A DNA stretch of 64,000 bases from Hydractinia symbiolongicarpus. Its lineage: Eukaryota > Cnidaria > Hydrozoa > Anthoathecata > Hydractiniidae. The notes beneath the pieces are model-generated. The model made no database searches, was not told the origin of the DNA, and saw only the letters and a list, made by a program, of their open reading frames with translations. The translations under genes and the position numbers were made by a program. Below are positions 9,721 through 24,654 of this stretch, in pieces. The stretch spans positions 10,354,001 through 10,418,000 of the forward strand of contig NC_079883.1 in NCBI RefSeq assembly GCF_029227915.1, written 5' to 3'. The first letter of the stretch is position 1. Each line of letters begins with the position of its first letter.

Positions 9721-10125
9721 TTACTTGCTGCTTGTGTATTTTGTGACGGCTTTTGTTCCTTCACTGACTGCGTGTTTTGCAAGTTCTCCAGGCAAGAGAA
9801 GACGTACTGCGGTTTGAATTTCACGAGAAGAGATGGTCGACTTTTTGTTTTGAAGAGCCAAACGCGAAGCTTCGGAAGCAATGCGCTCAAAGATGTCGTT
9901 GACAAATGAGTTCATGATGCTCATAGCTTTGCTTGAAACTCCGACATCTGGGTGAACTTGTTTCAAAACATTGTAGATGTAAATAGCATAACTTTCCTTT
10001 CTCTTTCTCTTGCGTTTCTTTTCACCAGTTCCACCAATCTTTCCTCCTTTTTTGCCGGCTCTTTTTTCACCTTTCTTGGCTACTTTAGGTGCCTGTTTTC
10101 CTCCTTTAGCTGCTGCGTCAGACAT
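9721..10125 (-). CDS. H2B: Histone H2B, copy 2
   Basis: Protein identical to copy 1. Stem-loop at 9682..9697. Confidence 0.98.
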   Translation of the reverse strand: MSDAAAKGGKQAPKVAKKGEKRAGKKGGKIGGTGEKKRKRKRKESYAIYIYNVLKQVHPDVGVSSKAMSIMNSFVNDIFERIASEASRLALQNKKSTISSREIQTAVRLLLPGELAKHAVSEGTKAVTKYTSSK

Positions 10126-10409
10126 GGTTAAAAATTTTTGCTACTTAACTTGTAAATAAGCATTAAACTGCAAGTCAAAACTTTTTGTTTATAAGTAAAA
10201 AAATCGGATCGAATTCGATCCGAAAACGCCGATACGCAATTTAATTGGTTAAAAAAAAAATCTTTTGTTTAATACTTAATTATGATTGGTTAAAAAAACA
10301 TGATTTCGATCCTATTTTTATGATGAAAAAACGAGTAAAGTTTATTTCGTTAACACTTACGTTAAATATTCGTACGTTTTTGTATTAACTTACAAATCAA
10401 ATCGCAGTT

Positions 10410-10790
10410 ATGTCTGGACGTGGAAAAGGTGGAAAAGCTAAGGCTAAAGCCAAGACAAGATCCTCAAGAGCTGGACTTCAATTTCCAGTCGGTAGAGTGC
10501 ATAGATTCCCTCGTAGAGGGCACTATGCTAACCGAATTGGATCTGGAGCACCAGTTTACTTAGCAGCCGTCTTGGAATATTTATCTGCTGAGATATTGGA
10601 GTTGGCTGGTAACGCAGCAAGAGACAACAAAAAAGCTAGGATTATTCCAAGACATTTACAATTGGCTGTTCGTAATGATGAAGAATTAAACAAACTTTTG
10701 AGCGGTGTAACCATTGCAGCTGGTGGTGTTTTGCCAAACATTCAAGCTGTCTTACTCCCAAAGAAGAACGACAAAGGACAGAAGAAGTAA
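10410..10790 (+). CDS. H2A: Histone H2A, copy 2 (Leu34Pro variant)
   Basis: Codon 34 (10509..10511) is CCT instead of CTT, giving HRFPRRG instead of HRFLRRG (Leu33 in Met-less numbering). Proline falls inside the first helix of the histone fold and would be expected to disturb it. The reading frame, start and stem-loop (10813..10828) are intact, so it would be translated. Confidence 0.97.
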   Translation: MSGRGKGGKAKAKAKTRSSRAGLQFPVGRVHRFPRRGHYANRIGSGAPVYLAAVLEYLSAEILELAGNAARDNKKARIIPRHLQLAVRNDEELNKLLSGVTIAAGGVLPNIQAVLLPKKNDKGQKK

Positions 10791-10987
10791 ACCGCTACAC
10801 TCAGAAAACAACGGCTATTTTTATAGCCACACATCTTTAAAAAAACATTGTTTTTTTCACAAAACTATAACCTTAAAGTCTAATAGATAATCCATGCATA
10901 CGCCTTGTCCTAAGTAACTCAAAGAAATTAAATAAAAAAATTTGATCACAACGTCAAAATAAATTGCACGTATTTGCACCTACTAAT

Positions 10988-11106
10988 GTCTACGGCCATA
11001 CCACGATGAACACACCCGTTCTCGTCTGATCACGGAAGTTAAGCATCGTCGGGCCGGGATAGTACTTGGATGGGGGACCGCCTGGGAACTCCCGGTGTCG
11101 TAGGCT
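10988..11106 (+). rRNA. 5S rRNA: 5S rRNA, copy 2
   Basis: Identical to copy 1. From this copy on, the downstream spacer carries the consensus bases missing in unit 1. Confidence 0.97.
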
Positions 11107-11434
11107 TTTCATTTTCATTTGCTGTGATATATTTCTTGTTATAACAATTAAGGAACGTGGCGGTTGTTGAAAGTGTTTCCTATGACATTTTCCTACGACA
11201 TTTTCAGGTGATAGTACGAGAAAAAAGAGCTTTCAAATGCATACAAACTCGATCTATTGCCGATCATCCAATAACCCTGACGGAATGGCAAATAAAATAA
11301 AATTCCGCCGCCTTCCGAGGACTTATATCGCAATCACGTTTCGTAACAGCCAAGCGAGGTTTTACCTTAGCGTTTAAGTCACCACCGACATTTGGCCGCG
11401 CAACTTTTCTAAGCTCATTCATTTTGACTTAAGG

Positions 11435-11599
11435 AGGGGGCGAGCGCGGACGCAGGCCCCCACTACCAGAAATTGTACGGTCGAGTTACTGACGTTTGCA
11501 GTAATCGCAGAGGTCAGCCCAAGCGTAGTGCAATGCAAGAGCCTCACTCTGGAAGAAAACCCTCATTGATCAGTCTTTACTTCCCCGTCAGGTAAGTAT
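11435..11599 (-). ncRNA. U1: U1 snRNA, copy 2
   Basis: Identical to copy 1. Confidence 0.96.
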
Positions 11600-11790
11600 G
11601 AGTTGGAACTGCACCGTAGCATGAGGGTACCCTTCAAAGTTTGTTAATGCTTGTGGCTTGAGTGTGTTATAAACTGCCGTGTCGCGGGGCATAGGCTGTA
11701 TTCTCCCCCAGTGTACGCGTTTTGTTCCCGCCGTAGACTATGCAGAGTGCCGTCGGAAAGAGGACTGCTATTATTCTTTTATTGCTTATG

Positions 11791-11976
11791 TGGGCCGCCA
11801 TCGGTAATAGTGCAACACCAAGGCAACCCGTGGTCACGGCGTGAATGAATCCACCTCCATGACCCAAGGCCAAAAATCAGATTAATATACTGACCATTCA
11901 GAGAATGGCCTACCAGATATTAAACTGATAAGAACAGATACTACACTTGATCTTAGCCATTAGGCCGAGAAGCGAT
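11791..11976 (-). ncRNA. U2: U2 snRNA, copy 3
   Basis: Identical to copy 1. Confidence 0.96.
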
Positions 11977-12298
11977 AAAGAACAAGCGTTGCCATGATAG
12001 GCATCGTCCACACACCGTAACTGCTTGTGGAGCATGTCACGTTACTGTAAAGCTTACAACTGTCACCGCGTACGGATGGACGGCGACATAGTAAAAATCA
12101 CGGCTGTTGATTTAGCCGTAGGATGGAGAGCGACTGTAGCGAGTGGATGGTAACTTACATGAATGCTAACAAAGGCGACGATACTAAGTGCGTGATATTG
12201 CTTTCCAATATGTCTGCGTACATTCCGTTTATCAACGCATTACGCCAGAACGTGCGCGCGCGTTACACAGTAGACCATGCAGCCGAAATGCGACAGTG

Positions 12299-12371
12299 CG
12301 ACCCTGCCAGGAGTCGAACCTGGAATCCCCTGATTCGTAGTCAGATGCCTTATCCATTGGGCCACAGGGCC
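12299..12371 (-). tRNA. tRNA-Arg: tRNA-Arg (ACG), copy 3
   Basis: Identical to copy 1. Confidence 0.96.
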
Positions 12372-12950
12372 ATGCTTATGACTTCGCCCCATCGTCATTT
12401 TGGCTTGCGCATTCGTTTTACTTACGACAGAATTCTTCGTGTTTGTAGCCATGAAAGAAAGGGACTTCTGTGAGTGAATTTTTTTACTGTGGTCTAATAA
12501 AAAAGTCGAAACGCAGTGCCCAATATATAAATTGCTCCTAATAGCCGGAAACAGGCCGTGTCGATGATGTAGGCCGACATACGCAACGCAAACCAAAGAA
12601 CGCTTTATGAAAATCCTAACACGAGCGCGGAAGAAGCCCAAATTAACAGACTAGATGTAATGCTGAAGACCTCAAACTCCAGCAGCTTCTCTTGCAGACT
12701 ATTGCGTCGTACTACAAATAAAAATTAACATGCTTTCGCATAGTCGCGGCACCCAAAACGGACATTATACGATGTACAGAAACACACATTTCTGTTTTCG
12801 CGCCAAATCAATTCCCGGGAGTGGTACTTTTACGTCCGCATACTTCGCACCGTCTTAAATTATATCTCATTTACACGGTAATGTTTAGTATACTTCTACT
12901 GTGATAACAAGCATCGTTTATCGTTGGATTGTTGTAAGAAAACATTAAAA

Positions 12951-13502
12951 ATGAGTGAAGCAGCTTCTCCAAAGAAAATCGCACCCAAGAAGAAACCTGC
13001 TGCAAAGAAGACAGCTGATCACCCTAAATATGTGGACATGATCAAGGCTGCTATCGCTACCCTAAAGGAACGCGGTGGTTCATCTCGCCAAGCTATTACA
13101 AAATATATTCATGCAAATTACAAAGTTGCTGAAAACTCAGATCATCATCTGAAAATGGCTCTTAAACGAGGAGTAACATCAGGCGATTTGATTCAAACTA
13201 AAGGCACTGGTGCTTCTGGATCATTCAAGCTAGGTCAGGTAAAAAAAGAAAAACCTAAGAAAAAGGCCGCAGCAAAAAAGCCAACGGCAAAGAAGCCTAC
13301 TGCAAAGAAAAGTACACCAAAAAAGAAGCCAGCAAAGAAGAGCACGCCAAAGAAAGCAGCAAAGAAGCCTGCCACAAAGAAAGCCTCGGCTAAGAAACCA
13401 GCAGCTAAGAAACCCACAAAGAAGCCTGTTGCTAAAAAACCTGCAGCAAAGAAGGTCAAAAAGACTCCCAAAAAGGCAGCAAAGAAGACCGCAAAAAAAT
13501 AA
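12951..13502 (+). CDS. H1: Histone H1, copy 3
   Basis: Protein identical to copy 1. Stem-loop at 13535..13550. Confidence 0.98.
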   Translation: MSEAASPKKIAPKKKPAAKKTADHPKYVDMIKAAIATLKERGGSSRQAITKYIHANYKVAENSDHHLKMALKRGVTSGDLIQTKGTGASGSFKLGQVKKEKPKKKAAAKKPTAKKPTAKKSTPKKKPAKKSTPKKAAKKPATKKASAKKPAAKKPTKKPVAKKPAAKKVKKTPKKAAKKTAKK

Positions 13503-13863
13503 TTTGTGTGTATCTGGCTATTACATTAACAAACGGCTATTTTTATAGCCACACATTTACAAAAAAACATTATCTTGGTACAAAGTTAAACTTGTTTAAG
13601 TCACTTAAACAGTTAAAAAAGAGTAAATTTAAGATTAGATTCCCTAAGTTTAAGTATTTTCGTTTTTAAATTTCTTATTTTCTTGCTTTTACTTTTCTTG
13701 CCCTTCATATTTTTAACATTGTCAAACTTTATGTAGCATAAAATTTTTATGTAGCATAAAATTTAAACAGAAAGCAGGACAAAGTTTGATATAAAAAGCT
13801 AGCCGTAATATTTTTTATGGATGTGTGGCTATAAAAATAGCCGTTTTTTGTTTGGTAAGATGC

Positions 13864-14277
<414 letters not shown>

Positions 14278-14755
14278 TTAAGAAGTCGATGTAGTACGGA
14301 TACACAAGACGGTCTAAAATGCACTATCGCGCCAAAGTTTTATTTCTCATATTGATTGACAGCTAAGGTTCAAAACAAACCATTTGATTGGTGCTAAGAA
14401 AGTAATTTCTGATTGGCTGCATAATGACATTACGCTCATTACTTTAACATTTTTATAAAATCTGTGTTTTTTGGCTACGGGAAAACGGCTGTATCTTCTG
14501 ATACACAAAAGCTTTTGACTTTTTTTTTTTTTAGTAAGTAGCAGAAGGTTTGGCGAATTCCAACGATGCCAAATTTATTGCCTTACTGAAACATTAAGAC
14601 CACGAATTTTTAAAAAAACTACAGTTTTACTTAAAAAAATGTACAAAATGTTCGGAACATTTTGTAATGACGCAACTCTATTGGTTAATTAGGGTGTTTC
14701 CACGAGCAGTAGGTAATTTTATGGCCTCTTTTTAAAGCTGTCTGAATTCTGTTAA

Positions 14756-15112
<357 letters not shown>

Positions 15113-15572
15113 GCGTTGTCATTGCTCAACAAAAACGGCTATTTTTATAGCCACAAATCTTTTAAAACATTACTTTGTGCACGCTTCCAAATTACACAAT
15201 GTGTAAAGTCTTGTCACAGTTACATTTATTGCTATACGATACTATGTCATATATGACACAAAAAAAATTTAGAAATACTTTGTAGGGTTAATTTGCCTGG
15301 GAGTGTTTCCGTGAAAAGCTGGGTTAAGTTAAATGTAAGCAATAACATGGATCAATGTACTTGTCTTTTCTGCAAGTACAGCTAATAATACGTATGAAAA
15401 GTGAAGCTAATCCACACACACATGGGGAAGTATTTTAAATGTAGGCTAGTGTTCTTAAGCACATTATTTAGAAGTTTTATTAACTTCGGTTAACTTGTAG
15501 TGACGCCAAGTAAATGTTTTTTTAAAGATGTGTGGTCTTAAAAAAGACCGTTTGTGTTTGGTAGACGTTGGT

Positions 15573-15977
15573 TTACTTGCTGCTTGTGTATTTTGTGACG
15601 GCTTTTGTTCCTTCACTGACTGCGTGTTTTGCAAGTTCTCCAGGCAAGAGAAGACGTACTGCGGTTTGAATTTCACGAGAAGAGATGGTCGACTTTTTGT
15701 TTTGAAGAGCCAAACGCGAAGCTTCGGAAGCAATGCGCTCAAAGATGTCGTTGACAAATGAGTTCATGATGCTCATAGCTTTGCTTGAAACTCCGACATC
15801 TGGGTGAACTTGTTTCAAAACATTGTAGATGTAAATAGCATAACTTTCCTTTCTCTTTCTCTTGCGTTTCTTTTCACCAGTTCCACCAATCTTTCCTCCT
15901 TTTTTGCCGGCTCTTTTTTCACCTTTCTTGGCTACTTTAGGTGCCTGTTTTCCTCCTTTAGCTGCTGCGTCAGACAT
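15573..15977 (-). CDS. H2B: Histone H2B, copy 3
   Basis: Protein identical to copy 1. Stem-loop at 15534..15549. Confidence 0.98.
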   Translation of the reverse strand: MSDAAAKGGKQAPKVAKKGEKRAGKKGGKIGGTGEKKRKRKRKESYAIYIYNVLKQVHPDVGVSSKAMSIMNSFVNDIFERIASEASRLALQNKKSTISSREIQTAVRLLLPGELAKHAVSEGTKAVTKYTSSK

Positions 15978-16261
15978 GGTTAAAAATTTTTGCTACTTAA
16001 CTTGTAAATAAGCATTAAACTGCAAGTCAAAACTTTTTGTTTATAAGTAAAAAAATCGGATCGAATTCGATCCGAAAACGCCGATACGCAATTTAATTGG
16101 TTAAAAAAAAAATCTTTTGTTTAATACTTAATTATGATTGGTTAAAAAAACATGATTTCGATCCTATTTTTATGATGAAAAAACGAGTAAAGTTTATTTC
16201 GTTAACACTTACGTTAAATATTCGTACGTTTTTGTATTAACTTACAAATCAAATCGCAGTT

Positions 16262-16642
16262 ATGTCTGGACGTGGAAAAGGTGGAAAAGCTAAGGCTAAA
16301 GCCAAGACAAGATCCTCAAGAGCTGGACTTCAATTTCCAGTCGGTAGAGTGCATAGATTCCTTCGTAGAGGGCACTATGCTAACCGAATTGGATCTGGAG
16401 CACCAGTTTACTTAGCAGCCGTCTTGGAATATTTATCTGCTGAGATATTGGAGTTGGCTGGTAACGCAGCAAGAGACAACAAAAAAGCTAGGATTATTCC
16501 AAGACATTTACAATTGGCTGTTCGTAATGATGAAGAATTAAACAAACTTTTGAGCGGTGTAACCATTGCAGCTGGTGGTGTTTTGCCAAACATTCAAGCT
16601 GTCTTACTCCCAAAGAAGAACGACAAAGGACAGAAGAAGTAA
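16262..16642 (+). CDS. H2A: Histone H2A, copy 3
   Basis: Protein identical to copy 1. Stem-loop at 16665..16680. Confidence 0.99.
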   Translation: MSGRGKGGKAKAKAKTRSSRAGLQFPVGRVHRFLRRGHYANRIGSGAPVYLAAVLEYLSAEILELAGNAARDNKKARIIPRHLQLAVRNDEELNKLLSGVTIAAGGVLPNIQAVLLPKKNDKGQKK

Positions 16643-16839
16643 ACCGCTACACTCAGAAAACAACGGCTATTTTTATAGCCACACATCTTTAAAAAAACAT
16701 TGTTTTTTTCACAAAACTATAACCTTAAAGTCTAATAGATAATCCATGCATACGCCTTGTCCTAAGTAACTCAAAGAAATTAAATAAAAAAATTTGATCA
16801 CAACGTCAAAATAAATTGCACGTATTTGCACCTACTAAT

Positions 16840-16958
16840 GTCTACGGCCATACCACGATGAACACACCCGTTCTCGTCTGATCACGGAAGTTAAGCATCG
16901 TCGGGCCGGGATAGTACTTGGATGGGGGACCGCCTGGGAACTCCCGGTGTCGTAGGCT
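16840..16958 (+). rRNA. 5S rRNA: 5S rRNA, copy 3
   Basis: Identical to copy 1. Confidence 0.97.
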
Positions 16959-17286
16959 TTTCATTTTCATTTGCTGTGATATATTTCTTGTTATAACAAT
17001 TAAGGAACGTGGCGGTTGTTGAAAGTGTTTCCTATGACATTTTCCTACGACATTTTCAGGTGATAGTACGAGAAAAAAGAGCTTTCAAATGCATACAAAC
17101 TCGATCTATTGCCGATCATCCAATAACCCTGACGGAATGGCAAATAAAATAAAATTCCGCCGCCTTCCGAGGACTTATATCGCAATCACGTTTCGTAACA
17201 GCCAAGCGAGGTTTTACCTTAGCGTTTAAGTCACCACCGACATTTGGCCGCGCAACTTTTCTAAGCTCATTCATTTTGACTTAAGG

Positions 17287-17451
17287 AGGGGGCGAGCGCG
17301 GACGCAGGCCCCCACTACCAGAAATTGTACGGTCGAGTCACTGACGTTTGCAGTAATCGCAGAGGTCAGCCCAAGCGTAGTGCAATGCAAGAGCCTCACT
17401 CTGGAAGAAAACCCTCATTGATCAGTCTTTACTTCCCCGTCAGGTAAGTAT
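17287..17451 (-). ncRNA. U1: U1 snRNA, copy 3 (stem III variant)
   Basis: T to C at 17339 (A to G in the RNA) changes CAGTAA to CAGTGA in the 3' strand of stem-loop III. The U-A pair becomes U-G, so the helix is kept. Confidence 0.95.
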
Positions 17452-17642
17452 GAGTTGGAACTGCACCGTAGCATGAGGGTACCCTTCAAAGTTTGTTAAT
17501 GCTTGTGGCTTGAGTGTGTTATAAACTGCCGTGTCGCGGGGCATAGGCTGTATTCTCCCCCAGTGTACGCGTTTTGTTCCCGCCGTAGACTATGCAGAGT
17601 GCCGTCGGAAAGAGGACTGCTATTATTCTTTTATTGCTTATG

Positions 17643-17828
17643 TGGGCCGCCATCGGTAATAGTGCAACACCAAGGCAACCCGTGGTCACGGCGTGAATGA
17701 ATCCACCTCCATGACCCAAGGCCAAAAATCAGATTAATATACTGACCATTCAGAGAATGGCCTACCAGATATTAAACTGATAAGAACAGATACTACACTT
17801 GATCTTAGCCATTAGGCCGAGAAGCGAT
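17643..17828 (-). ncRNA. U2: U2 snRNA, copy 4
   Basis: Identical to copy 1. Confidence 0.96.
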
Positions 17829-18150
17829 AAAGAACAAGCGTTGCCATGATAGGCATCGTCCACACACCGTAACTGCTTGTGGAGCATGTCACGTTACTGT
17901 AAAGCTTACAACTGTCACCGCGTACGGATGGACGGCGACATAGTAAAAATCACGGCTGTTGATTTAGCCGTAGGATGGAGAGCGACTGTAGCGAGTGGAT
18001 GGTAACTTACATGAATGCTAACAAAGGCGACGATACTAAGTGCGTGATATTACTTTCCAATATGTCTGCGTACATTCCGTTTATCAACGCATTACGCCAG
18101 AACGTGCGCGCGCGTTACACAGTAGACCATGCAGCCGAAATGCGACAGTG

Positions 18151-18223
18151 CGACCCTGCCAGGAGTCGAACCTGGAATCCCCTGATTCGTAGTCAGATGC
18201 CTTATCCATTGGGCCACAGGGCC
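18151..18223 (-). tRNA. tRNA-Arg: tRNA-Arg (ACG), copy 4
   Basis: Identical to copy 1. Confidence 0.96.
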
Positions 18224-18802
18224 ATGCTTATGACTTCGCCCCATCGTCATTTTGGCTTGCGCATTCGTTTTACTTACGACAGAATTCTTCGTGTTTGTAG
18301 CCATGAAAGAAAGGGACTTCTGTGAGTGAATTTTTTTACTGTGGTCTAATAAAAAAGTCGAAACGCAGTGCCCAATATATGAATTGCTCCTAATAGCCGG
18401 AAACAGGCCGTGTCGATGATGTAGGCCGACATACGCAACGCAAACCAAAGAACGCTTTATGAAAATCCTAACACGAGCGCGGAAGAAGCCCAAATTAACA
18501 GACTAGATGTAATGCTGAAGACCTCAAACTCCAGCAGCTTCTCTTGCAGACTATTGCGTCGTACTACAAATAAAAATTAACATGCTTTCGCATAGTCGCG
18601 GCACCCAAAACGGACATTATACGATGTACAGAAACACACATTTCTGTTTTCGCGCCAAATCAATTCCCGGGAGTGGTACTTTTACGTCCGCATACTTCGC
18701 ACCGTCTTAAATTATATCTCATTTACACGGTAATGTTTAGTATACTTCTACTGTGATAACAAGCATCGTTTATCGTTGGATTGTTGTAAGAAAACATTAA
18801 AA

Positions 18803-19354
18803 ATGAGTGAAGCAGCTTCTCCAAAGAAAATCGCACCCAAGAAGAAACCTGCTGCAAAGAAGACAGCTGATCACCCTAAATATGTGGACATGATCAAGGC
18901 TGCTATCGCTACCCTAAAGGAACGCGGTGGTTCATCTCGCCAAGCTATTACAAAATATATTCATGCAAATTACAAAGTTGCTGAAAACTCAGATCATCAT
19001 CTGAAAATGGCTCTTAAACGAGGAGTAACATCAGGCGATTTGATTCAAACTAAAGGCACTGGTGCTTCTGGATCATTCAAGCTAGGTCAGGTAAAAAAAG
19101 AAAAACCTAAGAAAAAGGCCGCAGCAAAAAAGCCAACGGCAAAGAAGCCTACTGCAAAGAAAAGTACACCAAAAAAGAAGCCAGCAAAGAAGAGCACGCC
19201 AAAGAAAGTAGCAAAGAAGCCTGCCACAAAGAAAGCCTCGGCTAAGAAACCAGCAGCTAAGAAACCCACAAAGAAGCCTGTTGCTAAAAAACCTGCAGCA
19301 AAGAAGGTCAAAAAGACTCCCAAAAAGGCAGCAAAGAAGACCGCAAAAAAATAA
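18803..19354 (+). CDS. H1: Histone H1, copy 4 (Ala136Val variant)
   Basis: C to T at 19209 turns GCA into GTA in the basic tail (STPKKAAKK to STPKKVAKK). This is likely tolerated, since the tail is low complexity. Stem-loop at 19387..19402. Confidence 0.98.
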   Translation: MSEAASPKKIAPKKKPAAKKTADHPKYVDMIKAAIATLKERGGSSRQAITKYIHANYKVAENSDHHLKMALKRGVTSGDLIQTKGTGASGSFKLGQVKKEKPKKKAAAKKPTAKKPTAKKSTPKKKPAKKSTPKKVAKKPATKKASAKKPAAKKPTKKPVAKKPAAKKVKKTPKKAAKKTAKK

Positions 19355-19715
19355 TTTGTGTGTATCTGGCTATTACATTAACAAACGGCTATTTTTATAG
19401 CCACACATTTACAAAAAAACATTATCTTGGTACAAAGTTAAACTTGTTTAAGTCACTTAAACAGTTAAAAAAGAGTAAATTTAAGATTAGATTCCCTAAG
19501 TTTAAGTATTTTCGTTTTTAAATTTCTTATTTTCTTGCTTTTACTTTTCTTGCCCTTCATATTTTTAACATTGTCAAACTTTATGTAGCATAAAATTTTT
19601 ATGTAGCATAAAATTTAAACAGAAAGCAGGACAAAGTTTGATATAAAAAGCTAGCCGTAATATTTTTTATGGATGTGTGGCTATAAAAATAGCCGTTTTT
19701 TGTTTGGTAAGATGC

Positions 19716-20129
<414 letters not shown>

Positions 20130-20607
20130 TTAAGAAGTCGATGTAGTACGGATACACAAGACGGTCTAAAATGCACTATCGCGCCAAAGTTTTATTTCTC
20201 ATATTGATTGACAGCTAAGGTTCAAAACAAACCATTTGATTGGTGCTAAGAAAGTAATTTCTGATTGGCTGCATAATGACATTACGCTCATTACTTTAAC
20301 ATTTTTATAAAATCTGTGTTTTTTGGCTACGGGAAAACGGCTGTATCTTCTGATACACAAAAGCTTTTGACTTTTTTTTTTTTTAGTAAGTAGCAGAAGG
20401 TTTGGCGAATTCCAACGATGCCAAATTTATTGCCTTACTGAAACATTAAGACCACGAATTTTTAAAAAAACTACAGTTTTACTTAAAAAAATGTACAAAA
20501 TGTTCGGAACATTTTGTAATGACGCAACTCTATTGGTTAATTAGGGTGTTTCCACGAGCAGTAGGTAATTTTATGGCCTCTTTTTAAAGCTGTCTGAATT
20601 CTGTTAA

Positions 20608-20964
<357 letters not shown>

Positions 20965-21424
20965 GCGTTGTCATTGCTCAACAAAAACGGCTATTTTTAT
21001 AGCCACAAATCTTTTAAAACATTACTTTGTGCACGCTTCCAAATTACACAATGTGTAAAGTCTTGTCACAGTTACATTTATTGCTATACGATACTATGTC
21101 ATATATGACACAAAAAAAATTTAGAAATACTTTGTAGGGTTAATTTGCCTGGGAGTGTTTCCGTGAAAAGCTGGGTTAAGTTAAATGTAAGCAATAACAT
21201 GGATCAATGTACTTGTCTTTTCTGCAAGTACAGCTAATAATACGTATGAAAAGTGAAGCTAATCCACACACACATGGGGAAGTATTTTAAATGTAGGCTA
21301 GTGTTCTTAAGCACATTATTTAGAAGTTTTATTAACTTCGGTTAACTTGTAGTGACGCCAAGTAAATGTTTTTTTAAAGATGTGTGGTCTTAAAAAAGAC
21401 CGTTTGTGTTTGGTAGACGTTGGT

Positions 21425-21829
21425 TTACTTGCTGCTTGTGTATTTTGTGACGGCTTTTGTTCCTTCACTGACTGCGTGTTTTGCAAGTTCTCCAGGCAAG
21501 AGAAGACGTACTGCGGTTTGAATTTCACGAGAAGAGATGGTCGACTTTTTGTTTTGAAGAGCCAAACGCGAAGCTTCGGAAGCAATGCGCTCAAAGATGT
21601 CGTTGACAAATGAGTTCATGATGCTCATAGCTTTGCTTGAAACTCCGACATCTGGGTGAACTTGTTTCAAAACATTGTAGATGTAAATAGCATAACTTTC
21701 CTTTCTCTTTCTCTTGCGTTTCTTTTCACCAGTTCCACCAATCTTTCCTCCTTTTTTGCCGGCTCTTTTTTCACCTTTCTTGGCTACTTTAGGTGCCTGT
21801 TTTCCTCCTTTAGCTGCTGCGTCAGACAT
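21425..21829 (-). CDS. H2B: Histone H2B, copy 4
   Basis: Protein identical to copy 1. Stem-loop at 21386..21401. Confidence 0.98.
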   Translation of the reverse strand: MSDAAAKGGKQAPKVAKKGEKRAGKKGGKIGGTGEKKRKRKRKESYAIYIYNVLKQVHPDVGVSSKAMSIMNSFVNDIFERIASEASRLALQNKKSTISSREIQTAVRLLLPGELAKHAVSEGTKAVTKYTSSK

Positions 21830-22113
21830 GGTTAAAAATTTTTGCTACTTAACTTGTAAATAAGCATTAAACTGCAAGTCAAAACTTTTTGTTTATAAGT
21901 AAAAAAATCGGATCGAATTCGATCCGAAAACGCCGATACGCAATTTAATTGGTTAAAAAAAAAATCTTTTGTTTAATACTTAATTATGATTGGTTAAAAA
22001 AACATGATTTCGATCCTATTTTTATGATGAAAAAACGAGTAAAGTTTATTTCGTTAACACTTACGTTAAATATTCGTACGTTTTTGTATTAACTTACAAA
22101 TCAAATCGCAGTT

Positions 22114-22494
22114 ATGTCTGGACGTGGAAAAGGTGGAAAAGCTAAGGCTAAAGCCAAGACAAGATCCTCAAGAGCTGGACTTCAATTTCCAGTCGGTAGA
22201 GTGCATAGATTCCTTCGTAGAGGGCACTATGCTAACCGAATTGGATCTGGAGCACCAGTTTACTTAGCAGCCGTCTTGGAATATTTATCTGCTGAGATAT
22301 TGGAGTTGGCTGGTAACGCAGCAAGAGACAACAAAAAAGCTAGGATTATTCCAAGACATTTACAATTGGCTGTTCGTAATGATGAAGAATTAAACAAACT
22401 TTTGAGCGGTGTAACCATTGCAGCTGGTGGTGTTTTGCCAAACATTCAAGCTGTCTTACTCCCAAAGAAGAACGACAAAGGACAGAAGAAGTAA
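22114..22494 (+). CDS. H2A: Histone H2A, copy 4
   Basis: Protein identical to copy 1. Stem-loop at 22517..22532. Confidence 0.99.
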   Translation: MSGRGKGGKAKAKAKTRSSRAGLQFPVGRVHRFLRRGHYANRIGSGAPVYLAAVLEYLSAEILELAGNAARDNKKARIIPRHLQLAVRNDEELNKLLSGVTIAAGGVLPNIQAVLLPKKNDKGQKK

Positions 22495-22691
22495 ACCGCT
22501 ACACTCAGAAAACAACGGCTATTTTTATAGCCACACATCTTTAAAAAAACATTGTTTTTTTCACAAAACTATAACCTTAAAGTCTAATAGATAATCCATG
22601 CATACGCCTTGTCCTAAGTAACTCAAAGAAATTAAATAAAAAAATTTGATCACAACGTCAAAATAAATTGCACGTATTTGCACCTACTAAT

Positions 22692-22810
22692 GTCTACGGC
22701 CATACCACGATGAACACACCCGTTCTCGTCTGATCACGGAAGTTAAGCATCGTCGGGCCGGGATAGTACTTGGATGGGGGACCGCCTGGGAACTCCCGGT
22801 GTCGTAGGCT
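22692..22810 (+). rRNA. 5S rRNA: 5S rRNA, copy 4
   Basis: Identical to copy 1. Confidence 0.97.
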
Positions 22811-23138
22811 TTTCATTTTCATTTGCTGTGATATATTTCTTGTTATAACAATTAAGGAACGTGGCGGTTGTTGAAAGTGTTTCCTATGACATTTTCCTAC
22901 GACATTTTCAGGTGATAGTACGAGAAAAAAGAGCTTTCAAATGCATACAAACTCGATCTATTGCCGATCATCCAATAACCCTGACGGAATGGCAAATAAA
23001 ATAAAATTCCGCCGCCTTCCGAGGACTTATATCGCAATCACGTTTCGTAACAGCCAAGCGAGGTTTTACCTTAGCGTTTAAGTCACCACCGACATTTGGC
23101 CGCGCAACTTTTCTAAGCTCATTCATTTTGACTTAAGG

Positions 23139-23303
23139 AGGGGGCGAGCGCGGACGCAGGCCCCCACTACCAGAAATTGTACGGTCGAGTTACTGACGTT
23201 TGCAGTAATCGCAGAGGTCAGCCCAAGCGTAGTGCAATGCAAGAGCCTCACTCTGGAAGAAAACCCTCATTGATCAGTCTTTACTTCCCCGTCAGGTAAG
23301 TAT
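23139..23303 (-). ncRNA. U1: U1 snRNA, copy 4
   Basis: Identical to copy 1. Confidence 0.96.
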
Positions 23304-23494
23304 GAGTTGGAACTGCACCGTAGCATGAGGGTACCCTTCAAAGTTTGTTAATGCTTGTGGCTTGAGTGTGTTATAAACTGCCGTGTCGCGGGGCATAGGC
23401 TGTATTCTCCCCCAGTGTACGCGTTTTGTTCCCGCCGTAGACTATGCAGAGTGCCGTCGGAAAGAGGACTGCTATTATTCTTTTATTGCTTATG

Positions 23495-23680
23495 TGGGCC
23501 GCCATCGGTAATAGTGCAACACCAAGGCAACCCGTGGTCACGGCGTGAATGAATCCACCTCCATGACCCAAGGCCAAAAATCAGATTAATATACTGACCA
23601 TTCAGAGAATGGCCTACCAGATATTAAACTGATAAGAACAGATACTACACTTGATCTTAGCCATTAGGCCGAGAAGCGAT
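23495..23680 (-). ncRNA. U2: U2 snRNA, copy 5
   Basis: Identical to copy 1. Confidence 0.96.
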
Positions 23681-24002
23681 AAAGAACAAGCGTTGCCATG
23701 ATAGGCATCGTCCACACACCGTAACTGCTTGTGGAGCATGTCACGTTACTGTAAAGCTTACAACTGTCACCGCGTACGGATGGACGGCGACATAGTAAAA
23801 ATCACGGCTGTTGATTTAGCCGTAGGATGGAGAGCGACTGTAGCGAGTGGATGGTAACTTACATGAATGCTAACAAAGGCGACGATACTAAGTGCGTGAT
23901 ATTACTTTCCAATATGTCTGCGTACATTCCGTTTATCAACGCATTACGCCAGAACGTGCGCGCGCGTTACACAGTAGACCATGCAGCCGAAATGCGACAG
24001 TG

Positions 24003-24075
24003 CGACCCTGCCAGGAGTCGAACCTGGAATCCCCTGATTCGTAGTCAGATGCCTTATCCATTGGGCCACAGGGCC
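24003..24075 (-). tRNA. tRNA-Arg: tRNA-Arg (ACG), copy 5
   Basis: Identical to copy 1. Confidence 0.96.
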
Positions 24076-24654
24076 ATGCTTATGACTTCGCCCCATCGTC
24101 ATTTTGGCTTGCGCATTCGTTTTACTTACGACAGAATTCTTCGTGTTTGTAGCCATGAAAGAAAGGGACTTCTGTGAGTGAATTTTTTTACTGTGGTCTA
24201 ATAAAAAAGTCGAAACGCAGTGCCCAATATATGAATTGCTCCTAATAGCCGGAAACAGGCCGTGTCGATGATGTAGGCCGACATACGCAACGCAAACCAA
24301 AGAACGCTTTATGAAAATCCTAACACGAGCGCGGAAGAAGCCCAAATTAACAGACTAGATGTAATGCTGAAGACCTCAAACTCCAGCAGCTTCTCTTGCA
24401 GACTATTGCGTCGTACTACAAATAAAAATTAACATGCTTTCGCATAGTCGCGGCACCCAAAACGGACATTATACGATGTACAGAAACACACATTTCTGTT
24501 TTCGCGCCAAATCAATTCCCGGGAGTGGTACTTTTACGTCCGCATACTTCGCACCGTCTTAAATTATATCTCATTTACACGGTAATGTTTAGTATACTTC
24601 TACTGTGATAACAAGCATCGTTTATCGTTGGATTGTTGTAAGAAAACATTAAAA

